Shown: positions 22,583 through 33,342, counted from the first letter of the stretch. The stretch: 33,749 bases of DNA from Atopobacter phocae ATCC BAA-285 (GCF_000526675.1 NZ_JAGN01000015.1:1-33749); one strand, 5' to 3'. Numbers and translations are program-made. Notes: generated from the letters alone by a model not told the origin.

Positions 22583-25500
22583 ATGAATCAATTAAAAACT
22601 ATATTAAAAGTGGGCGACACAGCGAGCCCGCTTATTTCGTGGTTAACGGGCAAACGAGCCCAACGACAATTAGTAACGGGGTTAGCAGATTCAGCTAAAA
22701 TGTTAGCATTAATTGAATTAGCACAACAAGCGGATGAGCCAGTAATAGTAGTAACGCATAATGGACTAAGTAGCGCTCAATTAATTGAACAATGTGAGAC
22801 TTATATCGCATCACAACCAGCGTTATCAGATTTGATTTGTTCGTCTTTTCGTGCAGAGGAAACGTTAGCTGCTGAAATGGCAATTGCTTCCATTGACGGG
22901 ATGATTGAACGATTGAATGCTTTAACGCACTTGATTGAAAGAAAAAAAGGACTAGTCTTTATTTCTTTGAGCGGTTTATTAAAACCATTAGTCCGACCAA
23001 CTGAATGGTTGGCAAATCAGGCCACCTATAAAGTAGGCGATCATTTAGAATCGGTTCAAGAATTTGTTGAGCAATTAGAAGCTCTCGGATATCGAGCTCA
23101 AACAATGGTGGGACAACCAGGAGAATATGCCCATCGTGGAGGTATCATTGATGTCTTTCCATTGACAGAGGCGAATCCTATAAGGTTTGACTTTTTTGAT
23201 GTGGAAATTGATTCATTAAGATACTTTGACGCGGATACACAACAATCCATTGGTGCAGTGGAAGAAGTAACACTCTACCCTGCAAATGAATGGTTGTATC
23301 CGAAAGACGCATATGCAGGTGTTGCAACGACCTTGCAAAAAGACTTGACACATGCTCTAAAACAACTCAATGATGAAGCAACCAAGCAAGTATTGAGTCA
23401 GTCAATTCAAGATGTGATCGAACAATTGGAAGCAGGAGAAAAACCAGCTAATATTCGCTATTATTTAGCGTATTTCTATAAACAATTAGGAACGGTAATT
23501 GATTACTTCCCGACTAACAGCTTAGTAGTAATTGATGAATACAGTAAGTTAGTAGAACGGGAAGCGCATTTAAAAGAAGAAGAATCCGCTTGGTTAATCG
23601 AAAAAATAAAAGAAGGTCTCATTTTCCCTGAACAAACCTTCTTAATGAATGGCCGACAAAAATTATTGCGTCAATCGCATGCGACAGTTTTCTTTAGTGC
23701 ATTTCAACGTGGATTGAATCATTTGAAATTTGACGAAGTGATTACGGTAGATTATCGATCGATGATTTCGTTTTTTGGGCAAATGCCCTTACTCAAAGGG
23801 GAATTGGAACGACATCAAAAGCGTCAAGCGACCATCTTAATAAGTGTGGGCGATATGAAACAGCGTAAGCAGTTGGAACAAGTACTGAATGATTTTGAAA
23901 TAAAAGCTCAATTAGCTGATACGAATCAGTACGTACCTCATGAAACGCAAATTATTATTTGCCCATTAGCTGAGGGGTTTGAACTGCCTAGTGCCAATCT
24001 CGTTGTTATTACTGAAAAAGAATTATTTAATCGTAAAAAACGAGCCAAAAGACAAGCTAATCCAAAATTGTCTAATGCTGAACGTCTTAAAAATTATACC
24101 GAACTAAAAGAAGGCGACTACATTGTACACGTTAATCATGGAATTGGACGTTATATGGGCATTCAAACGCTAGAAGTTTCTGGCTTAAAGAAAGAGTATA
24201 TGACGATTCAATACGCTGATCAAGGTAGTCTGTATGTACCAATTGATCAAATGCATTTGGTTCAAAAATATGTATCAAGTGAATCGAAAACACCGAAGAT
24301 TAATAAATTAGGTGGCAATGAATGGGCAAAAACAAAAGCAAAAGTAGCTTCTAAAGTAGAGGATATTGCGGATGATTTAATTGCATTATATGCCGAGCGA
24401 GAACAGGCTAAAGGTTATCAATATCCACCCGATTCATCAGAGCAAATGGAATTTGAAGCATCGTTTGGCTATGTTGAAACTCCTGATCAATTGCGAAGTA
24501 TTCAAGAAGTGAAACAGGATATGGAAAAAGAACGGCCAATGGATCGATTATTAATAGGTGATGTAGGTTATGGTAAGACAGAAGTAGCTGTGCGTGCAGC
24601 GTTTAAAGCAGCGGTTGAAGGTAAACAAGTGGCAGTATTAGTTCCAACAACTATTTTGGCCGAACAACATTATGAAACGTTTAAAGATCGCTTAAAAGAT
24701 TATCCATTTGATGTCGTTCAATTAAGTCGTTTTCAAACATCGAAACAAAATAAACAAGCCATCGAAGATTTGAAAAAAGGCCGTGCTGCAATTGTGATTG
24801 GTACGCATCGTCTATTAAGTAAAGATGTGGAATTTTTCGATTTAGGTTTGTTAATTGTGGATGAAGAACAGCGATTTGGCGTAAAACATAAAGAGCGCAT
24901 TAAAGAAATGAAAGCAACTGTCGATGTCTTGACTTTAACAGCTACACCGATTCCACGAACATTAAATATGTCCATGTTAGGAGTTCGTGATTTATCTGTA
25001 ATTGAGACGCCACCGTCTAACCGTTATCCGATTCAAACGTATGTGTTAGAACAAGATGGATTTGTTATACGGGAAGGCATTGAACGCGAACTAGCACGTG
25101 GCGGACAAGTCTTTTACTTATACAATCGTGTCGATACAATTGAGCAAAAAGCTAGTTATTTAAGTTCACTTGTTCCAGAAGCGCGTGTAGGTGTGATTCA
25201 TGGACAGATGACAGAACGTACATTAGAAGACATCCTGTATCAATTTTTAGAAGGAGAGCTAGACGTTCTCGTAACGACAACAATTATCGAAACGGGTATT
25301 GATATACCTAATGTTAATACGTTATTTATTGAAAATGCGGATCGTCTTGGATTATCTCAGTTGTATCAATTAAGAGGACGGGTTGGCCGAACGAATCGTT
25401 TAGCGTACTGTTATTTGATGTATGCACCGAATAAAACATTAACCGAAGTAGGCGAACAACGACTAGATACGATGCGAGAGTTCACAGATTTAGGTAGTGG

Positions 25501-26164
25501 GTTCAAAATTGCGATGCGTGACTTAGCTATTCGTGGAGCAGGAAATTTATTAGGTAAACAGCAACATGGCTTTATTGATGCAGTAGGGTATGATTTATAC
25601 ATGTCGTTATTAAAAGAAGCGGTTGATAAAAAATCAAAACAAAAACAAACAGCGTCTGTACAAGAAGTTTCATTCCATTCGAAAGATGTGGAAATTGATT
25701 TGCCAATTGAAGCTTATTTACCGGATCATTATGTTCGAGATGATTATCAAAAAATCGAATTTTATAAACGTATTCGACAAATAGATAGCGAAGCGATTTA
25801 TCGCGATATTCAGGATGACTTAATTGACCGCTTTGGCGAATATCCGTCAGAAGCAAGTCATTTAGTTGAAATTGGATACTTGAGATACTGGAGTTTATTA
25901 GCGGGTATCGAACTAATCAAAGGGGTTCAACATGAAACAGTTATGACCTTTAATGAAGAAGCGACACGCTACTTGAAAGGCCCACTATTATTTGAAGCTT
26001 TGCAGGTGACTAAATTAAAGGCTCGAGTAGGTAGTGATGGTAATCAATTGACATTGACGTTAAAACATACCAATTATCCGCCTGATTTATTATTAGAAGA
26101 ATTAATTAAAGTATCTCGCTCCATGTACGAACAAATTAATCGCGTGACTCAATCAGGCGTGTAA
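22583..26164 (+). CDS. mfd: Transcription-repair coupling factor Mfd
   Basis: A 1193-aa DNA translocase that removes stalled RNA polymerase at lesions and recruits UvrA. The layout is standard: N-terminal UvrB-like region (1-~470, QPGEYAHRGGIIDVFP), RNA-polymerase interaction domain (~500-570, GDYIVHVNHGIGRY), superfamily 2 helicase with Walker A GDVGYGKT (659-666), DEEQ (760-763), TATPIPRTL and the RecG-like QLRGRVGR motif, and a C-terminal TRCF domain. Length is full. GAGGAG precedes ATG, and it lies 26 bases after pth. Confidence 0.97.
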   Translation: MNQLKTILKVGDTASPLISWLTGKRAQRQLVTGLADSAKMLALIELAQQADEPVIVVTHNGLSSAQLIEQCETYIASQPALSDLICSSFRAEETLAAEMAIASIDGMIERLNALTHLIERKKGLVFISLSGLLKPLVRPTEWLANQATYKVGDHLESVQEFVEQLEALGYRAQTMVGQPGEYAHRGGIIDVFPLTEANPIRFDFFDVEIDSLRYFDADTQQSIGAVEEVTLYPANEWLYPKDAYAGVATTLQKDLTHALKQLNDEATKQVLSQSIQDVIEQLEAGEKPANIRYYLAYFYKQLGTVIDYFPTNSLVVIDEYSKLVEREAHLKEEESAWLIEKIKEGLIFPEQTFLMNGRQKLLRQSHATVFFSAFQRGLNHLKFDEVITVDYRSMISFFGQMPLLKGELERHQKRQATILISVGDMKQRKQLEQVLNDFEIKAQLADTNQYVPHETQIIICPLAEGFELPSANLVVITEKELFNRKKRAKRQANPKLSNAERLKNYTELKEGDYIVHVNHGIGRYMGIQTLEVSGLKKEYMTIQYADQGSLYVPIDQMHLVQKYVSSESKTPKINKLGGNEWAKTKAKVASKVEDIADDLIALYAEREQAKGYQYPPDSSEQMEFEASFGYVETPDQLRSIQEVKQDMEKERPMDRLLIGDVGYGKTEVAVRAAFKAAVEGKQVAVLVPTTILAEQHYETFKDRLKDYPFDVVQLSRFQTSKQNKQAIEDLKKGRAAIVIGTHRLLSKDVEFFDLGLLIVDEEQRFGVKHKERIKEMKATVDVLTLTATPIPRTLNMSMLGVRDLSVIETPPSNRYPIQTYVLEQDGFVIREGIERELARGGQVFYLYNRVDTIEQKASYLSSLVPEARVGVIHGQMTERTLEDILYQFLEGELDVLVTTTIIETGIDIPNVNTLFIENADRLGLSQLYQLRGRVGRTNRLAYCYLMYAPNKTLTEVGEQRLDTMREFTDLGSGFKIAMRDLAIRGAGNLLGKQQHGFIDAVGYDLYMSLLKEAVDKKSKQKQTASVQEVSFHSKDVEIDLPIEAYLPDHYVRDDYQKIEFYKRIRQIDSEAIYRDIQDDLIDRFGEYPSEASHLVEIGYLRYWSLLAGIELIKGVQHETVMTFNEEATRYLKGPLLFEALQVTKLKARVGSDGNQLTLTLKHTNYPPDLLLEELIKVSRSMYEQINRVTQSGV

Positions 26165-26178
26165 AGGTGGGGAAGAAA

Positions 26179-27747
26179 ATGAACCCATATCGTTTAAAAA
26201 AACAAGTAAAAGGAGCAGCATGGTTGACGATTGCGGCTCTGTTTGTGAAAGTGCTAAGCGCAGTGTATCGCGTTCCTTATCAAAATATGGTGGGTAACCA
26301 AGGGTTTTATATTTTCCAACAAGTATATCCACTCTTTGGTTTAAGCCAAGCTTTAGCCTTGAATAGTTTGCCACAATTTTTAGCTAGTTTGTTTGTAGAA
26401 GAGGAACAATTAGAAAAACGAGCACAAGTTATCGTAGCTACTTTTGGGTTGGTCACGATTTTATCAGTTGCTTTATTCGCATTATTCTATGGAGGCAGTA
26501 CATACTGGGCACAATGGATGGGCGATTCACAATTAGAACCGGTTATCAAAAGTGCGAGTTGGAGTCTTTTGTGTATTCCTATTTTGAGCGTATTAAGAGG
26601 AGTTGGACAAGCACAACTTGAATTAGTACCAACTGCTGTATCAATGGTAGGTGAACAGATTGCTCGTGTCCTCGTTATTTTAAGTAGTGCATTATTTATT
26701 TCAGGTAACTTATATACTGTAAATACAATGGCTATGCGTGGTGGTGTAATGGGCAGCGGAATAGGTATCGTCATTTTAATGATCTGCTCTATTCGTAAGA
26801 AACCAATGATGTTAAAGATTTTGAGTCGTTTGAAAATTGACCGAGCAACATATGCATACATTATGCAACGATTTATGAAGGAAGCACTTGTTTTTATCGG
26901 ATTTAGTTTACTTTTAATTAGTTTACAGGCGATTGATGCGTTAAATTTATTATCCCGGTTATTAACAAGTGGTTTATCTTTTGCGACGGCAACGGCTGAA
27001 AAAGGAATTTACGATCGTGCTCAACCGATTTTCCAAATGGGGGCGATTATTGCGATAAGTATCACGACAGCTTTTACCCCTGTTTTAAGACAAGCACATC
27101 GGCAGTCGATGAAAAGTGTCGAACTGAACGCCGTTGAACAAGAGCAGTCGTTACTTCGAGTGGTTCATTTAATTAGTTTGTTTGCAACGGTTGGTTTATA
27201 TGTCGTGATGCCCCAACTCAATATCGTTTTATTTAAAACGAATGAAGGGATAATCGCTCTGCGCTTATTTTGTTTAGGTTTGTATCCTTTTTGTATGGCA
27301 CTTGCTTATCAAACCATTCAACAAGGACGTCGCCAATTTGCAACGGGCTTATTCACGTTAATTTTAACAGGCATGACGAAAAGTATTGGAAATTGGTTGC
27401 TCGTGCCGATTGCGCAAATTAATGGGGCAGCGTGGAGTACACTCATTAGTTTATGTGTCACGTTTATTTTGATGCGGCATTTCTCGAACAGTTCGTTTAC
27501 TCAATGGCGAGAAATCAGACAACATATTATTGCTGTAACAGTAATGTTAGGAGTTTGCTTAAGTATAGCGTACGTCCTACCAACCACTCATCGCGGACAA
27601 GCGTTCATCGTATTAATGATGCAGCTAGGGTGTGGTGCCGTTATTGGAATCGAGTGGATATATCGCAAAAAATGGTTAAAAGAACAAGAATGGTGGCTAC
27701 TACCAATGGGAGAACGTTTCGCTCGTAAAGGGATTTGGCCATTTTAA
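26179..27747 (+). CDS. MOP/MVF-family flippase, SpoVB/YabM-like (polysaccharide or lipid-linked precursor export)
   Basis: A 522-aa membrane protein with ~14 predicted helices, typical of the Wzx/MurJ/SpoVB superfamily. The N-terminus (KGAAWLTIAALFVKVLSAVYRVPYQNMVGNQG) is the SpoVB/YabM family hallmark. The usual role is translocation of a lipid-linked cell-envelope precursor; the exact lipid is unknown. I start at ATG 26179 with AAAGGTGGGG upstream; a GTG at 26167 lies inside that ribosome site. It follows mfd by 14 bases and precedes rqcP, the same place yabM occupies in B. subtilis, so it is not sporulation-specific here. Confidence 0.88.
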   Translation: MNPYRLKKQVKGAAWLTIAALFVKVLSAVYRVPYQNMVGNQGFYIFQQVYPLFGLSQALALNSLPQFLASLFVEEEQLEKRAQVIVATFGLVTILSVALFALFYGGSTYWAQWMGDSQLEPVIKSASWSLLCIPILSVLRGVGQAQLELVPTAVSMVGEQIARVLVILSSALFISGNLYTVNTMAMRGGVMGSGIGIVILMICSIRKKPMMLKILSRLKIDRATYAYIMQRFMKEALVFIGFSLLLISLQAIDALNLLSRLLTSGLSFATATAEKGIYDRAQPIFQMGAIIAISITTAFTPVLRQAHRQSMKSVELNAVEQEQSLLRVVHLISLFATVGLYVVMPQLNIVLFKTNEGIIALRLFCLGLYPFCMALAYQTIQQGRRQFATGLFTLILTGMTKSIGNWLLVPIAQINGAAWSTLISLCVTFILMRHFSNSSFTQWREIRQHIIAVTVMLGVCLSIAYVLPTTHRGQAFIVLMMQLGCGAVIGIEWIYRKKWLKEQEWWLLPMGERFARKGIWPF

Positions 27748-27757
27748 AAATAAACTA

Positions 27758-27766
27758 TGGTATAAT
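27758..27766 (+). promoter_or_regulatory. Extended -10 promoter before rqcP
   Basis: TGGTATAAT lies 38 bases before the rqcP start. The -35 is not obvious, which is acceptable for extended -10 promoters. Confidence 0.5.
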
Positions 27767-27804
27767 AAGAATAGAAAATGTTAAATAAGAATAGAGGAAC
27801 AAAT

Positions 27805-28083
27805 ATGCGATTAGATAAATTTTTAAAGGTGTCACGTTTAATTAAGCGACGGACGGTAGCAAAAGAAGTAGCAGATCAAGGTCGGATTGAAGTCAACGGA
27901 CAAGTGGCAAAATCGAGTACAAAGATAGCGATTGAAGACGAGATTACGATTCATTATGGGAATAAAATTTTAACCGTTCGCGTCTTAGATATTAAAGATA
28001 CAACGAAGCGAAATGAAGCGCAAAATCTATATGAAGTTGTAAGTGAAGAACGAGTGGAAACAAATTGGGACGAATTAATTTAA
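27805..28083 (+). CDS. rqcP: RqcP, S4-domain ribosome quality control protein (YabO/Hsp15-like)
   Basis: A 92-aa protein consisting of one S4 RNA-binding domain: [33 protein letters not shown], then a short tail. In B. subtilis RqcP works with RqcH on 50S subunits carrying stalled nascent chains and supports addition of Ala tails. Starting at ATG 27805 (AGAGGAAC upstream) gives the canonical MRLDKFLK start; a frame from 27778 would add nine unrelated residues. Its position between the flippase and divIC is conserved. Confidence 0.93.
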   Translation: MRLDKFLKVSRLIKRRTVAKEVADQGRIEVNGQVAKSSTKIAIEDEITIHYGNKILTVRVLDIKDTTKRNEAQNLYEVVSEERVETNWDELI

Positions 28084-28100
28084 TATTTTAAAATTTGCTA

Positions 28101-28129
28101 TTGGAACTAGCAAGGGATGTTGTTATAAT
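28101..28129 (+). promoter_or_regulatory. Strong promoter before divIC
   Basis: TTGGAA (28101-28106), a 17-base spacer containing TG at 28121-28122, and TATAAT (28124-28129). It starts transcription about 40 bases before divIC. Confidence 0.7.
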
Positions 28130-28175
28130 GAAGACAATTCGCAAAACTTTTGAACGAAACGGAGGCGGTAGAAGG

Positions 28176-28547
28176 ATGGATGAAAAAGATATGAAACAAC
28201 CCATTTCGTCACAGCCGACGGAACCACCTTTAGTCCGTTATAAATTACATCTTGCAACGAAGATGGTTTTACTGATCTTAGCGGGATTATCGCTTGTTAT
28301 GGTTCATCGAATGGTTAGTAACATCGGAGAGCTTAGAACATTAAAGCAAAAAGCGGTCGTCACAAGAGAAAATGTAAAAAAAATGCAACACTCGAATGAA
28401 TCGTTACAAGCAGAAGTCGAAAAGCTGAAAGATGAGAATCATATTGCGGATATAGCGAGAGCAAAATATCACTATAGTCAGTCGGGTGAGATAATTTTTC
28501 AGTTACCTGGTACCTCAGATGATGAAGACCAAGACTTCGAAAATTAA
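28176..28547 (+). CDS. divIC: Cell-division protein DivIC/FtsB-like
   Basis: A 123-aa bitopic septum-formation protein. A short cytoplasmic N-terminus (~1-26) is followed by one transmembrane helix (~27-46) and an extracellular coiled coil (~50-92, rich in E/K/L heptads). The tail IADIARAKYHYSQSGEIIF is the DivIC/FtsB 'ARxxYxxxxxGE' motif. It acts with DivIB and FtsL to activate septal peptidoglycan synthesis. The start at 28176 (GGAGG upstream) gives the usual length; longer in-frame starts fall within the promoter. Confidence 0.92.
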   Translation: MDEKDMKQPISSQPTEPPLVRYKLHLATKMVLLILAGLSLVMVHRMVSNIGELRTLKQKAVVTRENVKKMQHSNESLQAEVEKLKDENHIADIARAKYHYSQSGEIIFQLPGTSDDEDQDFEN

Positions 28548-28603
28548 GAAGTAAATAAATAAAATGAATGAATGCTAGTAATTCAAGGAGGAACCTTTTT
28601 TAT

Positions 28604-29044
28604 ATGTCAGTTGAAGTAGATCAAATTGTAGCAGGTAAGGTTACAGGTATTACAAATTTTGGAGCGTTTATCGATTTAGGAGAAGGACAATCTGGATTAG
28701 TTCATATTAGTGAAATTGCTAATACATTTGTTAAAGATATTAATGATGTCTTAACTGTAGGTGATGATGTTCAAGTTAAGGTGGTTAAAATTGCTGATGA
28801 CGGCAAAATTAGTTTATCTATTCGTCAAGCTATGCCGGAAGAAGAACAACGCCCACCAAAACGTCCAGTGAGAGAACGTGAAGAACGTCCACGTCAAGAT
28901 AAAAGACCTGCACCATCAAAAGCTAAGAGTCAAGATTTTGACTCATTAATGAGTGCCTTTCTAAAAGATAGTGATGATCGCTTAGCATCATTAAAGAAAA
29001 ATACAGAGGGCAAGCGTGGCGGTCGTGGCGGTCGTCGTAGTTAA
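28604..29044 (+). CDS. yabR: S1-domain RNA-binding protein YabR
   Basis: A 146-aa protein. The N-terminal S1 domain (1-~75: VGQ-like VDQIVAGKVTGITNFGAFIDL, GLVHISEI, GDDVQVKVVKI) resembles those of polynucleotide phosphorylase. A charged, Arg/Pro-rich linker leads to a Gly-Arg tail (GKRGGRGGRRS) that likely adds RNA affinity. The family is conserved in this operon position and associates with ribosomes; a specific function is not settled. The start was chosen at ATG 28604 after AAGGAGG, 12 bases away. Confidence 0.9.
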   Translation: MSVEVDQIVAGKVTGITNFGAFIDLGEGQSGLVHISEIANTFVKDINDVLTVGDDVQVKVVKIADDGKISLSIRQAMPEEEQRPPKRPVREREERPRQDKRPAPSKAKSQDFDSLMSAFLKDSDDRLASLKKNTEGKRGGRGGRRS

Positions 29045-29080
29045 TCGGCGTAAAGAACGATTATTTAAAATGTAAAGTAC

Positions 29081-29115
29081 AAGAGGGGTGAGACGTGGGT
29101 CCGCCCCCTTTTTGA
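29081..29115 (+). terminator. Probable terminator after yabR
   Basis: GAGGGG...CCCCC with an inner GAC/GTC pairing is followed by TTTTT. The G-C rich base of the stem stands out against the AT-rich surroundings. Probably partial, since tilS follows on the same strand 50 bases on. Confidence 0.55.
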
Positions 29116-29164
29116 TTGATTAGTCATCACGGAAAGATATGAAGCAGGAGGTGAGCAGAGAACA

Positions 29165-30544
29165 TTGGAAATGAAGCAATGGAATCAGTTATTTGAGCCA
29201 TACGAAACGTTAATCGTCGCGTTATCGGGTGGAGTGGACTCCATGGCGCTCGCTCACATGTTGCTAACACATCCGTCTTTAAAGCAATCCATTGAGCTCG
29301 TTCATTTTGATCACGGATTAAGAGATAACAGTGCACAACAAGCAGCTGAGCTCATTCGTTATTTCGATGAACAACAAATTGAGGTACATCACGAGCGGTG
29401 GAAAAATCCTATTGGAGGAGAAGAAGCGGCGAGGGAAGCACGATATAATTTTTTAAGTCGGGTTTCCAAACGTTATCCTAAAAGTACTATTGTAACGGCA
29501 CATCATCTGAACGATCAAATCGAGACATTTTTCATGAAAATCATGCGTAAAAGTACGCTTAAAGGATTAGGTGGAATGAGCGAACGTTCAGAATGGAGAG
29601 ATGGTAAACAAGCGGTGCCGATAGTGAGACCATTGTTACAAGTTGAAAAATCGACGCTTGTAAAGTATGCATTAACTCATCATTTACCGATATTTGAAGA
29701 CGAAACAAATCAAGAAATCAAATATGAACGTAATTGGTGGCGGAATATTTTATATCCTCAAATTGAAACGCGATATGCACGCGCAACGCAAAGCTTTAAA
29801 GAAGTGATGAATGATTTGAAATGGACCGAGGAATATGTAATAGGTCATATGGAAAAGGATTTACAAGAAGTGGTTCAATGGGATGCAAATGGTTTAATGA
29901 TTGATATTGAAAAATATCATCACTTACCAATCAGTACGCAGCAATTAATGTGGCCGTTTATTAGTGATCAATTGGCTAGTCGTTTTCAATTAATGCTATC
30001 TAGAAAACAAACGAATCAAATGCAAAAGATGATTGCTAATCAGCACAAGCCGCAAACGGAAATGGCCTTATCTAAGCCATGGATATTTATGCGACAATAT
30101 GAGATGGCGATTATTACACAAGCAGATGTTGCAAAAAAATCAAATGAATCAAAAATAGAACGGATTCGAGTTCAAAAGGCGGGAAGATATCGCGTTGGGA
30201 CCTTACAAGTCGAAGTGATTGAACAACAAATGACAAATCAAGAGGTCAAACAGTGGCAACAACACACACTAATTGTTCCACTGGAGGATGCGCCAGTCAT
30301 ATTGATTACCTATCAACCAGGGGATCGTTTGTTGTTTGAAACGAACGATGATGAAAATAAGCCGCGTTATCATCAAAAAGTTTCAAGATATTTTATCAAT
30401 AACAAAATCCCACATGCAATGAGAAAACAAGCGATATTGGGTGAGAATGAAACAGGAGAAAAGATAGGTATGATTGCTCATTTAACGAGCAAATGTAAAT
30501 TTTCTCCAAAGAATCGATATTTAATCTTTAAAGTAGTTGAATGA
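29165..30544 (+). CDS. tilS: tRNA(Ile)-lysidine synthase TilS
   Basis: A 459-aa enzyme that converts the anticodon C34 of a minor tRNA-Ile to lysidine, making it read AUA. The PP-loop SGGVDS is at 21-26 (ALSGGVDSMALAHML). HFDHGLRDNS, the AHHLNDQIETFFMKI helix and NWWRNILYPQIE follow, then a C-terminal domain. The start TTG (29165) sits at better distance from AGGAGGTGA (29146-29154) than the in-frame ATG at 29171; I cannot decide with certainty. It heads the conserved tilS-hpt-ftsH group. Confidence 0.94.
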   Translation: MEMKQWNQLFEPYETLIVALSGGVDSMALAHMLLTHPSLKQSIELVHFDHGLRDNSAQQAAELIRYFDEQQIEVHHERWKNPIGGEEAAREARYNFLSRVSKRYPKSTIVTAHHLNDQIETFFMKIMRKSTLKGLGGMSERSEWRDGKQAVPIVRPLLQVEKSTLVKYALTHHLPIFEDETNQEIKYERNWWRNILYPQIETRYARATQSFKEVMNDLKWTEEYVIGHMEKDLQEVVQWDANGLMIDIEKYHHLPISTQQLMWPFISDQLASRFQLMLSRKQTNQMQKMIANQHKPQTEMALSKPWIFMRQYEMAIITQADVAKKSNESKIERIRVQKAGRYRVGTLQVEVIEQQMTNQEVKQWQQHTLIVPLEDAPVILITYQPGDRLLFETNDDENKPRYHQKVSRYFINNKIPHAMRKQAILGENETGEKIGMIAHLTSKCKFSPKNRYLIFKVVE

Positions 30545-30600
30545 GAGCGGTAGAACACGTAAGATAAGAGTAGTTTACATCAGAATAGAGGGAGCCGATT

Positions 30601-31152
30601 ATGTTAGAAAAAGATATTAAAAAAATATTAGTAACAGAAGAAGAAATTAGCGAACGTATTAAAAGCTTAGGACAAGCTATTACTGAAGATTATGCTGGTA
30701 AAGAGCCTTTAGTCATTTGTATTTTAAAAGGGGCAGCCTTCTTTATGACTGACTTAGTTCGTTATATGGACTTGAAAGTCGACATTGATTTTATGGACGT
30801 CGATTCATATGGAGATGCTTTTGAAACTAGTGGAGATGTAAAAATCGTAAAAGACTTATCCACTTCTGTTGCAAACCGTGATGTAATTATTGTTGAAGAT
30901 ATTATTGATACAGGTACGACATTGCATTATTTAGTTGACTTATTGAAATATCGCCAAGCCAATTCAATTAAAATTGTTACATTATTGGATAAACCAGATC
31001 GTCGTCGTTTTGGTTTAACGCCAGATTACATTGGATTAGAAGTGCCGAACGAATTTGTAGTGGGTTACGGATTAGATTACTTACAACGCTACCGCAATTT
31101 ACCGTACATCGGTGTCTTAAAAGAAGAAATTTACAAAGAAAATCTATCATAA
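30601..31152 (+). CDS. hpt: Hypoxanthine phosphoribosyltransferase
   Basis: A 183-aa purine salvage enzyme that converts hypoxanthine or guanine with PRPP to IMP or GMP. The PRPP motif [14 protein letters not shown] is at 95-108. [21 protein letters not shown] and LDKPDRRR are typical. AGAGGGAG precedes ATG. Its B. subtilis homologue is co-regulated with tilS and ftsH; the arrangement is the same here. Confidence 0.96.
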   Translation: MLEKDIKKILVTEEEISERIKSLGQAITEDYAGKEPLVICILKGAAFFMTDLVRYMDLKVDIDFMDVDSYGDAFETSGDVKIVKDLSTSVANRDVIIVEDIIDTGTTLHYLVDLLKYRQANSIKIVTLLDKPDRRRFGLTPDYIGLEVPNEFVVGYGLDYLQRYRNLPYIGVLKEEIYKENLS

Positions 31153-31207
31153 AGAAAACACAATAAGCTCTAATTAGGCAACCTATTCGTCAAGTACCAA
31201 CCAACTA

Positions 31208-31216
31208 TGGTATGAT
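31208..31216 (+). promoter_or_regulatory. Extended -10 promoter before ftsH
   Basis: TGGTATGAT lies ~50 bases before ftsH, giving a transcript independent of hpt. The leader contains a weak CCAC/GTGG inverted repeat before the ribosome site. Confidence 0.5.
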
Positions 31217-31266
31217 ACTCGGTAGAAAAATAACCACCGCCTAAAGAGTGGATGTAGGGGGTAACA

Positions 31267-33342
31267 ATGAAAAAACGAAATAAATTCCGGAGTGTCATCG
31301 GTATACTTATGATGATGTTAGCGGGACTTTACCTTGTACAATTAGCAACAGGCTCGTTGCAAGGAACGTCGAATAAAATTTCTAGTAGTGAATTTGTACA
31401 AAGCTTAGAAAATGGTGAAGTGGATAAATTCACACTTCAGTATAATCAAGGCACATACAAAGTTCTTGGTGAATTTTATAAAGAAAAAGCACCAAAAGGA
31501 ACAAAAGAAGAAGACAAAGGGTTGGCGATTTTTGACAATCGTTCAACTAAAAGCAAAAAATTCGAAGCAACCATTTTAATGAATGATGGAACGCTAACTG
31601 AAATTACAAAGTTAGCAAAAGAAAACAAAACAGAATTAAAAACAGTTCCTGAAAGTCAGTCAGGCACATGGTTTATGTTAGGTCTTCAAATCGTTCCATT
31701 CTTATTAGTTGGATTGTTATTTTATTCCATGATGAGTCAAGCGGGTCAAGGCGGTAAAGGCCCAATGAGCTTTGGAAAAACAAAAGCGAAAGACGTATCA
31801 AAACAAAAAATAAAAGTGCGCTTCTCAGATGTTGCAGGAGCAGAAGAAGAAAAACAAGAGTTAGTCGAAGTTGTCGAGTTCTTAAAAGATCCTCGCAAAT
31901 TCACAGGTTTAGGCGCTCGTATTCCAGCCGGTGTTTTACTTGAAGGACCTCCAGGAACAGGTAAAACATTATTAGCTAAAGCCGTTGCCGGTGAAGCTGG
32001 CGTTCCATTCTTCTCCATTTCCGGTTCAGAATTTGTGGAAATGTTTGTAGGGGTCGGAGCAAGTCGTGTACGTGATTTATTTGAAAACGCGAAGAAAAAT
32101 GCACCAGCGATTATCTTTATTGATGAGATTGATGCAGTTGGTCGTCAACGTGGTACTGGTATGGGTGGTAGCCACGATGAACGTGAGCAAACATTAAACC
32201 AATTACTAGTAGAAATGGACGGATTCCAAGGTAATGAAGGTATTATCGTTATTGCCGCAACTAACCGTTCAGACGTATTAGACCCAGCATTACTTCGTCC
32301 AGGTCGTTTTGACCGTCAAATATTAGTAGGTCGACCAGATGTTAACGGACGTGAAGCAATCTTACGTGTTCATGCACGTAATAAAAAAGTCGCTAAAGAT
32401 GTTGATTTACGTGTTGTAGCTCAACAAACACCAGGATTTTCTGGAGCAGATTTAGAAAATCTATTAAACGAAGCGGCATTATTAGCTGCTCGTTTAAATA
32501 AAACAGAAATTGATGCCATCGATATCGACGAAGCTCATGACCGTGTGATTGCAGGTCCAGCTAAACGAGATAAAGTTATCTCTAAACAGGAACGCCGAAT
32601 GGTTGCTTTCCACGAAGCAGGACATACTATTGTGGGAATGGTACTTAATGATGCACGTACAGTTCATAAAGTGACAATTGTTCCACGTGGACGCGCTGGT
32701 GGATATGCGATCATGTTACCAAAAGAAGACCGTTTCTTAATGACGAAAAAAGAGTTATTAGAGCAAGTAGTTGGATTACTTGGTGGACGTGCAGCAGAAG
32801 AATTAGTATTCGGATCAAAAACAACGGGTGCTTCAAATGACTTTGAACAAGCAACTGGTATTATTCGTTCAATGATTACCGAGTATGGTATGAGTGATGC
32901 GTTAGGTACAGTACAGTACGAAGGTAATCATCAAGTATTCATTGGTCGTGATTACGGACAAACTAAAGTATACTCTGATCAAATCGCTTATAAGATTGAT
33001 CAAGAGATGCAACGTTTAATGTCTGAATCATATCAACGGGCGATGACGATTTTAACAGAACACCGCGAGCAATTAGAAATTATCGCTAATAAATTGTTAG
33101 AAGTTGAAACGTTAGATGCACGACAAATTAAATCATTGTTCGAAACAGGCGAAATGCCAAGTGAACAAAAAGAATATCCAAGTGAAAAGAAAGCTAAGTC
33201 TTACGATGAAGCCAAACGTGCCTTGGAAGAAAAAGAACAACAACGTCGTCAACGTGAGCTCGAAGAACGCGAAATGGTTGAGTCAGATGAAACAGATACG
33301 CTAGATTTATCAGACGAGCAATCAGACGATACACAAAATTAA
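31267..33342 (+). CDS. ftsH: ATP-dependent zinc metalloprotease FtsH
   Basis: A 691-aa membrane-anchored AAA+ protease that degrades damaged membrane proteins and short-lived regulators. Two transmembrane helices (~7-27 and ~134-156) flank an extracytoplasmic domain. Walker A GPPGTGKT is at 227-234, then the pore [14 protein letters not shown], Walker [13 protein letters not shown], the SRH and the zinc site HEAGH at 449-453. The C-terminal ~60 residues are highly charged ([13 protein letters not shown]...), a variable tail. GTAGGGGG precedes ATG. It is the last gene before an insertion sequence. Confidence 0.97.
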   Translation: MKKRNKFRSVIGILMMMLAGLYLVQLATGSLQGTSNKISSSEFVQSLENGEVDKFTLQYNQGTYKVLGEFYKEKAPKGTKEEDKGLAIFDNRSTKSKKFEATILMNDGTLTEITKLAKENKTELKTVPESQSGTWFMLGLQIVPFLLVGLLFYSMMSQAGQGGKGPMSFGKTKAKDVSKQKIKVRFSDVAGAEEEKQELVEVVEFLKDPRKFTGLGARIPAGVLLEGPPGTGKTLLAKAVAGEAGVPFFSISGSEFVEMFVGVGASRVRDLFENAKKNAPAIIFIDEIDAVGRQRGTGMGGSHDEREQTLNQLLVEMDGFQGNEGIIVIAATNRSDVLDPALLRPGRFDRQILVGRPDVNGREAILRVHARNKKVAKDVDLRVVAQQTPGFSGADLENLLNEAALLAARLNKTEIDAIDIDEAHDRVIAGPAKRDKVISKQERRMVAFHEAGHTIVGMVLNDARTVHKVTIVPRGRAGGYAIMLPKEDRFLMTKKELLEQVVGLLGGRAAEELVFGSKTTGASNDFEQATGIIRSMITEYGMSDALGTVQYEGNHQVFIGRDYGQTKVYSDQIAYKIDQEMQRLMSESYQRAMTILTEHREQLEIIANKLLEVETLDARQIKSLFETGEMPSEQKEYPSEKKAKSYDEAKRALEEKEQQRRQRELEEREMVESDETDTLDLSDEQSDDTQN

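Noticed and set aside
27453-27728. 91-codon plus-strand frame inside the flippase gene
   Set aside because: It is an alternative frame of a well-supported membrane protein with low-complexity Arg/Thr/Ser composition, and lacks a ribosome site.
28095-28175. Longer N-terminus for DivIC
   Set aside because: The upstream codons fall within a strong promoter (TTGGAA, 17 bp, TATAAT); the shorter form starting at 28176 has GGAGG and the right length.
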